Shown here: positions 46,648 to 57,926 of the stretch, piece after piece | How positions within the stretch are numbered: the stretch's first letter is position 1 | How the letters are laid out: each line of letters starts with the position of its first letter | Origin: Dactylellina haptotyla | Taxonomy: Eukaryota > Ascomycota > Orbiliomycetes > Orbiliales > Orbiliaceae | Length of the DNA stretch: 64,000 bases | Assembly: GCA_031310005.1 (NCBI GenBank) | Contig: CM062388.1 | Coordinates: forward strand, 1,426,001-1,490,000 | Direction: 5' to 3' | Program-made: the position numbers and the translations under genes | The notes under the pieces: model-generated | What the model was told of the DNA's origin: nothing | Seen by the model: the letters and a program-made list of their open reading frames with translations, nothing else | Databases searched by the model: none

Positions 46648-47496
46648 TGTATCGGTCCGGAGAGAGAACGGATGCGGCTTGGTATACACCGGGAGGAAGA
46701 GGGAAAGGATAAGTTATTTATAAAAAAAGATCCTGGTGATACAATCAAATCATCATGGGACAGTTGCATAAGTTGATCAGTGAGATAGCCGGTTGGTAAA
46801 GCTTAGGAGAATCTTGGTGAGTCAAGCCGGGTTCAAAACTTGGTGGGAGCCACGGGTCATGTCACGAATGAGTTGTCGGGGAATAAGGAAATGTCGAGAC
46901 AGGAGTTGAGGTGCCTGGGGTAAAGAAACCTAGGGGGCCTCAAAACAAGCCCGCGGGAACTCTGAGGGGTTTCCAGCTTCGGAGTGGTAATTACAATTTA
47001 GATGGTGACGATAATAATGGATGTTTCTGGGGCTGTTTGGAAGTGGAAGTGGACGTGTTTGGGTGGGTGGCGCCCCACGTTACTTCGCGTGACAGGCAGT
47101 CAACACGGTCAACACGGTCAACGCACCAGCTGCCCACTTGTTAATGTTATCAAAGCAAGAGCTCCAACATCAATCCTTCCTCAACACACAATAATGCGCA
47201 CAACCGACTTGAACAACAATTGGAATCAGCATTTCCAGGGCGGTTGGAGAGCTCATCGTCTTCCAGTCACCTATAGATATTTCCTAGAAATCTAGAAGCT
47301 AACCTTACTTCTCCATCTATTCTGACTGGCTTTTCTTCTGAGCTTCGACTGGAAATATTCCATGTAATTGTATTCCACCCCAATTTGGGAAGTAAAAGTT
47401 CTCAGATCCTTCCAAAACTGTTCGTAAGCCTTGGGGTTTCTTTAGATTCAAGTGCTAATAGCTGTCATAGATCTTAAGATAAGTTGTTGGAGTAAA
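46648..47496. promoter_or_regulatory. Shared promoter of EXO1 and SMC6
   Basis: 849-bp divergent spacer between two genome-maintenance genes. It contains TTCGCGT (47084..47090; ACGCGAA on the other strand, MCB/SCB-like) next to three tandem GTCAAC(ACG) units (47099..47125). A GGTTCAAA near 46830 resembles a tRNA B box but no acceptor stem can form. Confidence 0.5.
47099..47125. repeat. Three-copy 9-nt repeat GTCAACACG
   Basis: Units begin at 47099, 47108 and 47117 (the last reads GTCAACGCA). It lies nine bases after the ACGCGAA-type element in the EXO1-SMC6 promoter. Confidence 0.8.
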
Positions 47497-50400
47497 ATGT
47501 CTACAAAACGATCCCGACCGAGACACCAGAGTGGTGAAAATCAAGGACTGACGCAGTTGGAAGGAGAGTATTCATATGTAAGTTAGGTTCCAAGGCCCGC
47601 CGAATTACGGCCAGTGAATATTCAAATTTATTCAAATTTACGCGTTTTGATAGCAAACCGCCAAGAAAAGAAAAACTGCATCACTGAATGCTTTAGATGA
47701 AGAAGGCGTAGATTCCGATGAGGATGCTCTCTACCTCGAACAATCGCAGCGACTTCCCGTAAACTTACTGACCGCCAAGGGGAACGAGCCCGCAGATTAT
47801 GGTACAATTGAACTAATTAAGCTCGAGAATTTCATGGTACGTTCGCCAGTGCTTCGGCAAATATTAAAACATCCTTAGAGCTCCACTAACGGCCTTCTCT
47901 GTTTCTATTCAAGTGCCATTCCTGTCTTGAGATAAAATTCGGCCCTTTCATGAATTTTGTGGTTGGTCAGAATGGTAGCGGGAAGAGCGCCGTTTTGACG
48001 GCTCTCACTTTGTGCCTGGGTGCTAAAGCCACAGTGACAAACCGAGGTGGCAATATAAAAAGCTTCATAAAAGAAGGGGAGCACACTGCAGTCGTTGAGG
48101 TTCATCTCCGGAACCGTGGCGATGGATTCAAAAAGAACATCTATGGCGAAACAATTGTGGTACAAAGAACTTTCAATCGCGATGGTGTTAACTCGTACAA
48201 GACCAAAGCAAAAAACGGGAAGATAATATCAACAGCCAAGAAGGAGCTCTCCGATATAATTGACTATATGTCCTTGCAGGTCGATAACCCCATGACGGTC
48301 TTGTCGCAGGATCTCGCTAGGCAATTCCTAAGCAACTCCACCGACGAAGATAAATATAAATTTTTCATGAAAGGTGTCCAGCTCGACGATCTCTATGCTT
48401 TATACCAAACCATGAAATCTCAGCAATCGACGATTGAGAATGTGCTCGAAAGCAAAGCCGAGGATATTCGTGAACTCAAGGAAGAAAAAGAGGCGGCAGA
48501 GAAAAGGTTTAGGCTATTGAAACAAACCGAAGATCTTCGCAATACACTTCAAGAGCTACTTTTAAGGCACGCTTGGGCACAAGTGTCAGAATCAGAAGCA
48601 GTTGGTTACCAGTTCTCATATTGTTGATTAAATCCAGAATCTAATAAAACTAGCGCCTTGAAGCTGTGAAAGAAGAGATTGCCGGCTCCGAAGATATTCG
48701 GAAAACCCTAGACAATGAGCTCGAAAAGGCCAATGCGTTGATAAATGAATGGGATTCAAAGGTTGCAGAAGCTCGCGCAGCGGTCGAGAGCTCGTCTGAT
48801 CGCAATAATCCACTAAAAGAGGAGAAGAAAGAGATAGAGGAAAGGTTGAATAAACAATCCCAGAAGCTCACTAAGGTTCAGGTAAGACATTCATCGTGAA
48901 ACCGACGTTGTATTGGTCTCACCGATCCTATAGCAAGAAGAACGAACCGTACACCAACATATGAAGCAAGCTCAAACAAAAATCGACAGAGCAAAGCGAG
49001 AAGTTGAGGCAGAGAAGCAAAGGCTATCTGATATAGATGATGGGAAAAATGCATCACTAGTTTCAGAGAAAGAGAGGCTTTCAATTGATAAGCTACGGAT
49101 CGAGAGAGAGCAAGCTGACTTAGATTCACAATACGAAGCCGAAAAATCTGAGTCCACAAATAGGCAGGTGAACCTCCAACAAGCAGCGGAAGCTGTGAGT
49201 CGCAAAGAGAGAGATATTCAGGCTGCCAAGGCAACCCTAAGTATGCTCGAATCCGGACAGTCGAATAACCTCAACGTCTACGGAGAAAATACGGCTCCTC
49301 TCCTTAAAGCGATTAGCCGCGAAAAGTGGATCTCGAAAGCTCCAATAGGCCCTATTGGGTTGCTCATTAAATTAAAGGATAAGGATTGGTCACAGATACT
49401 CGAAAAGCAATTAAACAGGCTGTTAAGCGGCTTTATCGCTTTTACTTTAGAAGATAAGGATCGTTTGATGGGGTTGATTCGGCAAAACAACTGGGAAGTA
49501 GACAATGCCTGCAAAAAAACGTCCAATCTTACTGACTCTTGATTGGAGTTTAGCAATCATACAGTGTTTTACAGCAGCCCAAATTCGTTTCAGCTAAAGG
49601 AACCTGCCGAAGAATACTTGACCGTTTTAAGAGCTTTAGATGTAATTCTGACTCAAGATTAATATCTTAACCTTGACTAACAATGCGTTAGGTCACTAAT
49701 GAAGAGGTCCGAAAAACTCTTATCACAATACACAACGTGGAGCAGACCATCCTCGTGGAAGACCACGTGGAAGCGAGAAGAATAATGGAAAGAGGACCTG
49801 AAAATGTCAGGTTTTGTTATAGTATAAATAAACAAAAGAGAGGCAACGGATTTAGCATAAAAATGGGGTTGGTTCATCCTTTGTACAACAGTACAGGCTC
49901 TATACTCAGGAATACATTCTTCTAACGAAATTTCTTTCAAACAGTCAAGGCTCCGGCGGTGTCGATCCTATTGTTGGTTGGGTGGGAGCAAATAGAATGG
50001 TTACCGACGTTGAAGAACAGATCAAGTAAGCACAACTGCATATTTGGACCACACTTAGAGGAGATTAAATGATGTTTATACAATTTGATTCGGCATCAAA
50101 TTTAGGAGTATCAAAGAAAATATCGTTGCCATCGACTTGGAACTTAAAGCGATACAAGAGAAATACTATGCTTTAGAGCAGGCAGCAAATTCCTCCGAAA
50201 CCTTGGCTAGGGACTATGCGGTTCGTATTATATTTCGTCTCTTGTTATCCATAATCTAGCTGAGGTTTCAGGAATGTTCTTACGCTAACAGTCGGTGTCA
50301 CCAACAGAGGAATAAACAACTACTTAAAACTGAGCTCCAACGTATCGACGACCAAATCGAAGATATCACGCATAAATTAGAACAAGACAACACCAATAGG

Positions 50401-51787
50401 GAGCTGATTAAATTGGAGAAGGCCGTCGAGGTATATTGGCTGCAAATCATGACAACCCTTGCGAAATTGAGACTAAACGAAATATTTTCAGGCGCACGAA
50501 GAATCCTACGAGACTTATGCAGAACAGTTTCGAGACAATGCGAACGAAAAAGAGAGGATCTCCGAAGTCAGAAATGAGCTAGAAGCGCAGCTCGAAAATA
50601 TCAAAAATAAAATCAACGAATTAGAAGCACAATCCGATACATTACAAACAGCACATAATTACGCAATCCAACAAAGAGAAAAGGCAGTTCTTTCCAACTC
50701 TAATACCATACAAAGAATCGAGGCACAAGGAACTAAAATCGAGGAGCTGAAGGCTGCGGCAAGAACTAGCGAGGACAGTCTGACCAAGATGATATCACAC
50801 GCCGAGGAAGTCGGATCTAGGGTAGTGATCCCGGCCCGGGAAACTACTAAAAAGATAGAGGCTCGGTTGGAACAATTGAATGCCGAACTCGAGAAGAAGG
50901 ATGCCAGCATCGGAGCCTCTACTGAGCAAATTGCAAAAGACTTTGCGGACAAGACGGAAAAGTACAATGACGCACGCAACGAGGTTTCTGATCTGGAACT
51001 TATTCACAAAGCCTTCGACCAAGCCTTCGAAGAACGAATGGAGCGTTGGCACTACTTTCGTAAACACATCAGTGTTACATCGAGACTTCAATTTCATTAT
51101 CTCATGAGCGAACGAGAATTTGATGGACAGCTTAAATTTGACCACATCCGCGGCATCCTTCAACTAAAGGTAAAATTAAACGATTTATCGTTTTAATAGC
51201 TTTCATGCTCACAATACCCCTATTAGGTTCAACCAAGCCAGCAAGCAACAGATACCCAACGGAATGCAAAAACATTGTCAGGTGGTGAAAAATCATTTTC
51301 TCAGATATGCCTCCTCTTGGCGTTGTGGGAGGCGATGGGGTCGCCATTCCGGTGCCTGGACGAATTGTGAGCACACCCTCCTGGAGGATTAGAGATGAAT
51401 TCTAATTGCATCAATAGTGACGTTTTTATGGATGCTGTGAACCGAGGGGTTTCCATGGGCCTTATTGTGAGTTTCAGTCATTTAAAAACAACTCTCCAAT
51501 ACTAACGGCCAACTTAGATCAAAGCTGCGAGGAATTCTGTAGGGAAGCAGTTCATCCTCATTACACCCCAGGTCAGTTATCTTTCATGGAAATTTGAAGT
51601 TGTAACTAAATCTAAATCCACCTAGGACGTAAGCACGAAAGGAATTGATGAGACCGCCGATGTGCGAATTGTCAGGTATCGATCAACCCCCCAGGCAACG
51701 GTTGTTGAGATTTATGCTAACTATCCGTCTGACAGAATGCCTGACCCTGAACGTAATCAAACTCGACTTCAGGTAGAAGGGCGGTGA
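47497..51787 (+). CDS. SMC6: SMC6, structural maintenance of chromosomes protein
   Basis: ATPase arm of the SMC5/6 complex, which resolves recombination and replication structures. Sixteen exons: 47497..47577, 47654..47836, 47914..48600, 48654..48881, 48934..49497, 49549..49641, 49692..49867, 49945..50025, 50106..50220, 50308..50430, 50492..51169, 51227..51366, 51418..51466, 51518..51571, 51626..51675, 51736..51787; 1117 residues, normal length. The N-terminal head has ENFMCHSCLEIKFGP and Walker A VVGQNGSGKSA. Long coiled coils flank the hinge (about 470-650, with EEYLTVLRALDVTNEEVRKT and NVEQTILVEDH). The C-terminal head has the signature LSGGEKSFSQICLLLALWEA and Walker B RCLDEFDVFMD. The ending RMPDPERNQTRLQ is typical. 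Introns at 48601 (GTTGGT) and 49498 (51 nt) are the least certain joins. Confidence 0.93.
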
Positions 51788-52167
51788 GGAATGGTGTCTC
51801 TTCACGTTTCTTACAGTTGGATATAGATCGCTGAAACTATGTGGCTGTCACTTGGGGCAAGGGTAGATAAAAGGCGCCATCCTACTATTATGGGATTATT
51901 TCCTATTTTCTCGTATTCTATTAGATGAATTATCATATTGTATTCACACCCAGTAACTTTAAAAACTATCGACCAGAATGAGATGTAACTGGAGAATAAA
52001 ATAGTCTAATAACTAGACCGTTGCTATTAGAAATGAAGCAGTTGTTATAAATTGGTTTGTTCGCAAATATAAAACTTAAACATCAAATAGTCTTCGAAAA
52101 ACGTGTTATGAATAGAAAGTTTAGCCTGAGCAACATGAGCTGGGATCTCTGTCCTTAAAGCAGCTGT
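51788..52167. other. Convergent 3' region of SMC6 and CHS5
   Basis: 380 bp, AT-rich. No feature seen. Confidence 0.5.
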
Positions 52168-53292
52168 CTATAATGGAACTGATGTGAAGTCAGCATCGTC
52201 TTGAGACTGGCGGTTGGCTTCGGGTTTCGTTGGAATGGGTTCATTGGCGGGTTCTGGTTCCGCCGCCGGAGTAGAGTCGGCCTGGTCGTCCAAAGTTGGC
52301 TGCGTCTGGTTTTTAGGGAGAGACGGAGGTGTCTCTGGGTCGGCCAGTTTTGTTACCTCAGTTTCTGGTTGTTGCATAGGGGGAATTGTTGGGGGAACAG
52401 CTTTTGTTGTATTGGGTTCAGGAACCGAAGTTCGTCTTTCGCCTGATGAACCAGGTGCCGCTGCAGAGCTACTGCTTTGGAAAGAGGTGTGAGAGGCTTG
52501 TCTCGTCCTCTGACTTCTGAGAGATGGATCGGCACCGAGGTAGTAGGTCCGCACGCCGACAATTCGGCCCTCCTGCTCGCAGGCTTCGAGCCATTCCGGT
52601 CGTACGATGGGAATATTCATTTCTTGAGCACGCTCCCAACCGTGACCACGACCTTCTGTGCAAACGAAATGTGTCGTATCGATTCTGACATGGTCCTGGA
52701 GAGGCTTTGCCCCTATTCTTTCCACGACTAGTCTGAGTCTTTCCTTCTCGGAAGGAGACATGACACCTGGACAAATCGTGATTCCAGATAGATCTGTCAT
52801 TTTATGGGTCCTCGTGGTGACTTTCTCGCTGGCATATGTACCTGCAGAGGTCCTTAACACTAAATGAAAGGAGTATTCAGTATCTACGGCAAGACCCGAT
52901 ATTTTTGTAGAGTGGTGAGTTGTTGGGTTCGGGATGTTCCCAGCCTTGGAGTTGTTCCGATATAGCGACAGAGATCGTAGGGATGCCGTTGCAAGATCTA
53001 TAGGGTCCCATTCCAGGACGACGGATGTTTGTGTCGCATTTCGGATTCTTAAAACGGGTTTCGACGGTGAGCGTTGGCCGAACAAGGTATATATTTCATT
53101 TTGAAGGGTTTCAAATGCCTGGCGGGCGGCATCTTCAGCACGATTGTTGCGAGCAACCTGGATGTCGATAATGCTACCACTCGAGACACCAGGGGGTAAT
53201 AGAACGGAAGGAAACTCGATTAATCTCTTGTCTTTTGTCAGGAGAATGGCGAGGCCGGCATCGACCTTGCCAACGGTGAGTGAGACCAGCAT
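52168..53292 (-). CDS. CHS5: Exomer subunit Chs5 (FN3-BRCT)
   Basis: Chs5 is the scaffold of exomer, the trans-Golgi cargo adaptor that sends chitin synthase Chs3 and a few other proteins to the surface. Single exon, 374 residues. The N-terminal domain starts MLVSLTVGKVDAGLAILLTK and is the part that dimerises and binds ChAPs. An FN3 domain follows (about 80-165, VLRIRNATQTSVVLEWDPID), then a BRCT domain (about 172-255: ITICPGVMSPSEKERLRLVV, HVRIDTTHFVCTE, MNIPIVRPEWLEACEQEGRI). The tail is Pro/Ser/Glu-rich and disordered. Together with the Skt5-like gene at 15-18 kb it belongs to the Chs3 delivery and activation pathway. Confidence 0.93.
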   Translation of the reverse strand: MLVSLTVGKVDAGLAILLTKDKRLIEFPSVLLPPGVSSGSIIDIQVARNNRAEDAARQAFETLQNEIYTLFGQRSPSKPVLRIRNATQTSVVLEWDPIDLATASLRSLSLYRNNSKAGNIPNPTTHHSTKISGLAVDTEYSFHLVLRTSAGTYASEKVTTRTHKMTDLSGITICPGVMSPSEKERLRLVVERIGAKPLQDHVRIDTTHFVCTEGRGHGWERAQEMNIPIVRPEWLEACEQEGRIVGVRTYYLGADPSLRSQRTRQASHTSFQSSSSAAAPGSSGERRTSVPEPNTTKAVPPTIPPMQQPETEVTKLADPETPPSLPKNQTQPTLDDQADSTPAAEPEPANEPIPTKPEANRQSQDDADFTSVPL

Positions 53293-54004
53293 TTGTACTA
53301 TCAGGTAGAGAAGGTCCGGAGTGATACTTTCGCGAGGTCGAATTCCGAAGTTAGCATATAAATATTAAGGTTTGAAGCTATTTAGCATAAGCATAGATTG
53401 AGGCTGACGCGCTTAATACTTGCGGTTGTAAAGATGAATCGTGGCAGACCTCTCTGGTCAAACCACACTTCCGAAACTCGCTAAGCAGCTCACTACCCTT
53501 GCACACGTGCATGTACGTTGAAACGCCAATACAATATTTGCAGGACAAAAAAAGGGAAAAATGAAACTAACAAAACACTGAGCATTTTGAATACGATTTT
53601 GGATTTCTTTGGCCCTTTCAAACTTGTACTTCCGTATAGGGTAAATTATGTATTCGTGGCTTTCCTAGTGACCCTAGTGCCTGGAACGTAGTGGTTTTTT
53701 TCAAACTGGTCTCCCAAAATAAATAAACTTGAACGCCTAGGTAAATAATTGAGGCAATCGATCACGAATTATTTTTTAGTAAAGAGTGGTTATAAAAATA
53801 TTTACATAAAAGGGGGCCGATGAAGAACACCAAGGCTAAGCTTTTCGAATTGTAAATGAGTTACAAGTTTGAATGCTTTTCGAGGAGCGGCAGGAATCGT
53901 AGGATCGAGAGGCAATCCAGAGATTCTAGGATATCAAGTTAAAGATATCGCATGCCGTTGCCAAGAGCTCCTCTGGTTCTTTCAAGACAGTGTGGATTAA
54001 ATTC
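53293..54004. other. CHS5 upstream region
   Basis: 712 bp between CHS5 start and MAM33 stop, both on the minus strand. No supported gene; AT-rich. Confidence 0.45.
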
Positions 54005-55347
54005 TTACGCCTGAACAAACGATTTGACATCTACAATCATGTTAGCATACCTTCTCGGAGCAGTTGTATGGAAATAAACATACTCTTCAACCACGAAACG
54101 TACTCCTTCTGTTCCTTGTAGTCAATGTAGTCTGGGACGAATAAAGCTAGAGCAGTATTGATTCCTCTTTCGTCGAGATATCTTTCGAGTAAGACTTGAA
54201 GGTCTTCATCGAGGTTTCCGAAAGGCGGGCCCGCATAACGACCCCTTCGTTCCCAATCTGCCTCGGCGGTTTGTGCCGTCGCTAACTCTACTGAGTGGTG
54301 GTAGTGAACATTCTCGACGATAACCATCCCGTCTTGTGCAATAGCCTCAATTTGTAAAGCACCGGATTCCGACTATCAGAAAGAAAAAAGATATTAAACT
54401 TGTCATGTAATGCAACGAGACGCTAGGAGTCAATTTTTTTTATCAAGAATGAGAACGTACCTTCTCAATGGTAATGTTCAAACGAGCTGGGTACGCTGGT
54501 TCGGTAGCTTCATCGTATTCTTGCTCGTCTTCTTCTGGGGTACCGTTAGACCTGGTTTCTGATCCACTTCCTCGCTTTGACGGCGTTTCCAGTTCATCTA
54601 TCTGCTCTGGCATGTCTTCCTGGTCATACAAAGATGGGTCATCGAGTTTCTCATCGATGGCGTTGAGGTCGGCAATGGAGAAGATAACTCGGACGCTTTA
54701 TTTAGGTTAGCATGGCAATAAAATTTTCTAGGTTTTATAGAAATGATAGGCATACGTCTCATCTCCAAACCTGCGAACGAGCTCAACCTCTTCCATTCCA
54801 GGTTTATCGTTTAACTACTTGGTAGTTTAGCATTTGTAATCATATATAAAAAGTTCCCAAAACTTTCCAAATGTTCAGGCAAACAACAAGCCCAGGTTTT
54901 GTTGTCGACTGGGAGGGGGTCGGTTTATTCTATCTCGCTGACCTTAAACTGGGAGTTTTCGAGGAATTCTTGCAAATTTCCAGGCATCTGGTCATCTTCA
55001 CCAAGGTCTGTTTCAACAGCAATTTCATTCTCGAGTTTTGCATTTAGCTCTTCATCTACTTAAAGCCGGAAGAGGCCCGTTAGTTGTGAAATTCTTAAGG
55101 GAGGTGGTTGGAATATGAGTTGAGATTTCGAGATTGGGACAGTCTCACCGGTGCCAGAAGGTCGTGAAAAGGCGCTGGTAGCTGAGAAAGCACGAATAGG
55201 GTAGTTAATCGCGACAGGGGTCGATTTCGCAATTGTTTTGGAAGCGACTGGGAAAGATATGAGATGGGATCTGGAAATAATTGGGACGCTTCGCCTCAGA
55301 AGCTGCGATCGCATCGCACGCCCGACAGCAAGGTAGGATCTATTCAT
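54005..55347 (-). CDS. MAM33: Mitochondrial acidic matrix protein Mam33 (p32/gC1qBP family)
   Basis: Acidic doughnut-shaped trimer of the matrix that supports mitochondrial translation and ribosome assembly. Exons 55149..55347, 54943..55058, 54756..54814, 54461..54695, 54084..54372, 54005..54030 give 307 residues. The N-terminus (MNRSYLAVGRAMRSQLLRR) is a mitochondrial presequence. The fold is marked by LNAKLENEIAVE, KPGMEEVELVRRFGDETVRV and ENVHYHHSVELA. The C-terminal LDERGINTALALFVPDYIDY is followed by YVSWLKNVKSFVQA. A very acidic loop (EEDEQEYDEATE) sits mid-protein as in p32. The last exon is 26 nt. Confidence 0.92.
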
Positions 55348-57926
55348 TATGTGGCGGCTTGGTATTGGTGATATTATGATACGGGTGCCTGGTAGAACGC
55401 GAACGGCGGATATTCTATACGTTATTTTCTTTTTGAATAATGAGTGCAGCGCACGTGTAAGTAGGGAAAAATACTTGAGTGTTGATTGAAGTTGGCTAGC
55501 TTTGCGTACAGACTTTTTTTTATTTTTTTTTTTTTATAAAAAAAAATCCTCGCATACACGTGCACAGAAACATCCCGCCGAAAATCTTAGATGTGATTGG
55601 GTTTGTCTAGCCCAAATACGGTTACAAATATTCAAAAGCTGAAACCATAAAACTGCATTATATTATTATTTGTAGTTCTTATCCCTTTGTCATTACTTCC
55701 GCCACGATGTTACAATTGGGATCCCTCACCACTTTCAGAGAGCTCGAGAGAAGGCTGCTGAAACCCTAGCTGAAATTCGACAGCCTTTTGCACGGCTGTA
55801 AGTATGGCTAAATTTGGGGTTTTTTTAAAAAAAAAAAAAAATTATGTAGCCATAGTCACATCCTTTACTATATTTAAATCCATTATTGAATCGCTAGGCG
55901 TTAATTAGGCCATATGTTTTTTTCGTGAGAACTTTGTTGTATGTCCTACAGCCTCTCAATCACCATCTACGGCTGCAGAATTTACATATGGGGTCTCTGA
56001 GGAAACCCCAGCAAACGTGTCAAATCTTGGCTTGCTTCACTCAGCGTTGCATGATCCCAGAGCTTAAAAACGAGACCCAATCAATTGAATAGGAAACTAT
56101 TCTGGGAGTTGGCAGTTATAGATAAATATTGGTAGTTTTATGCGTACATGCCTTCTGAAATGAAAGAAGTTATTGATTTTAGTTGGCTGTGGCTGGTCTC
56201 ACAGGACTAGATAGTCGGCATGCGTGGTGTTGCGTGAGAGAAGAGGCTGCCTTGGGCATAAGCATATTTCGGCGGTAGGCGCTCTGTTGGGCATTATCAC
56301 AGCTGAGACCCGTTTCTTGTGCACCATCCTGGCTGTTAACTCTGATACACTTGAACACGTAAATACTCTCTACTTGTAGCCTCCACATGATCCGGCAAAT
56401 TCTAGGAATAGGAGCTGATCGATCGAGTAAAAAATCATAGCATCGATATATCGCGATACGATCGATACTGTGCCGACGGAGGAAATCATTAGCGATAACC
56501 GCTTCCAGGCAGTCGGAATCATCCATTCCATATCACATGCGGGTCCGCAAAGAGAACCTGGGTTGTCAGTTCAAGGTTTAAAGTTTCAAAATTAGGCGCC
56601 CGCTAGAACATAATAATGGAGATAGTACGGTGGGTTTCGAGGGCCCCAAGATAATGAAGTCGTGTATGTATTTCAATATTTTGTGGATGATGCCACCAGT
56701 AATATCTCCCGGCCATTGGCATGTTTATTTTGAATCGATTCTATCAAGCCTTTCAAACAGCGGCATGGCCGTGCACGCCTGCGTACAATAATAATGTTCA
56801 CGCAAAGCCTTAAATATGAGAGTATTACCGGAAGGACGTATGTGATATAGTGCACATGTGCATTGAGCTGATACTGTAGAAACCCTTTTTAAAAAAAGGT
56901 TGTATGTCTAAATGGCACCTATAAAGAGCGACTGAGGTCTCAACCATGGGGTTTGTGGATACATATAGACTCGCACCCCCCTGAAGATACATGTACGTGC
57001 CAGGACACCAGGAATTTCTGCCTGTTCACGCTTGCTTGGGCACATCATCCCCACAAATCACTTAAAATCTCCACCCACACAAACACACCACACACACCCA
57101 CACACAACACTCTCATCAACAGCAAATACAAACGGCGCAAATCGTCATCATCGCCGCCTCTATCACCATCACCACCATCGTCACCATCGTCACTCTCGTC
57201 ACCCAGCATCTAAGAATCTTCCCTTCAGCTTGTAATGCATGTATAGTACATACGAATAATCCCGTAAACTTCTATTCTCACTCCTACGCCTTTTTTGGAC
57301 TTGCAGGAACCACCCTGTGTGCCACCCCATCGCCATTGTCCTGACCTTGCCTCTTTCCTGGAGCTCCCATTCGAACTCCCTTCGGTCTCGAAAGAAACCC
57401 GCGCCTTTGAAAAGAAGTCAGTACTGCTTGATATTCCATTCACTTCCGTTTTCCGCCACCACAACCCTGCTATTCCAACATCATTGAATTTAATTCGTTC
57501 CCAGAACAGACATTCAAGGAAGCCTCCGCACCCAACTCCGAAACCCTCATTGTCTCTAACATCTATATCCAAACACCCTTCCATCACACCACTTCACACC
57601 AGCGCCATACTACGCCTGCTACTTGTTTTTCGATATTCGACCCATTTACGGTTGAATTGACGCTACAAACGTATTTCACTCACATCTTTTATCGCGATAC
57701 GTACTGTTTCGCTCGCCACCTGGGAACGATACTCGAGGCGCGAGAGAAGTCTCTCCTAACACCGCTGACCCCACGAGCTCTTTGCAGGTCCCAGACCTTG
57801 AAATAATTTAACATATCACCACGCAACGTCTACACAACCACTCAAGAATCCCAGAAGGTCCCCTTTCAAATTCTATCTTTAATTTCTGACCTATATCTTT
57901 TACCGGCCCCTTAATACAAAACAGCG
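55348..57926. other. 2.6-kb gene-poor region upstream of DHH1
   Basis: The longest gap in the window. It holds a T-run/A-run block (55513..55547) and a T-to-A junction (55819..55842); an unsupported minus-strand frame of 115 codons (56179..56526); a CA-rich stretch (57066..57110); and a pyrimidine-rich, ATG-poor final kilobase that looks like a long DHH1 leader. That leader contains a 121-codon frame (57295..57660) with no recognisable domain. I accept no gene here. Confidence 0.5.

Noticed and set aside
46775-46860. tRNA-like stretch with TAGCCGGTTGGTA and GGTTCAAA
   Set aside because: A weak T-arm with two G-T pairs forms, but the 3' strand has no complementary 5' acceptor strand and no anticodon stem.
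56179-56526. 115-codon open frame on the minus strand
   Set aside because: No recognisable motif and no supporting promoter or splice context.
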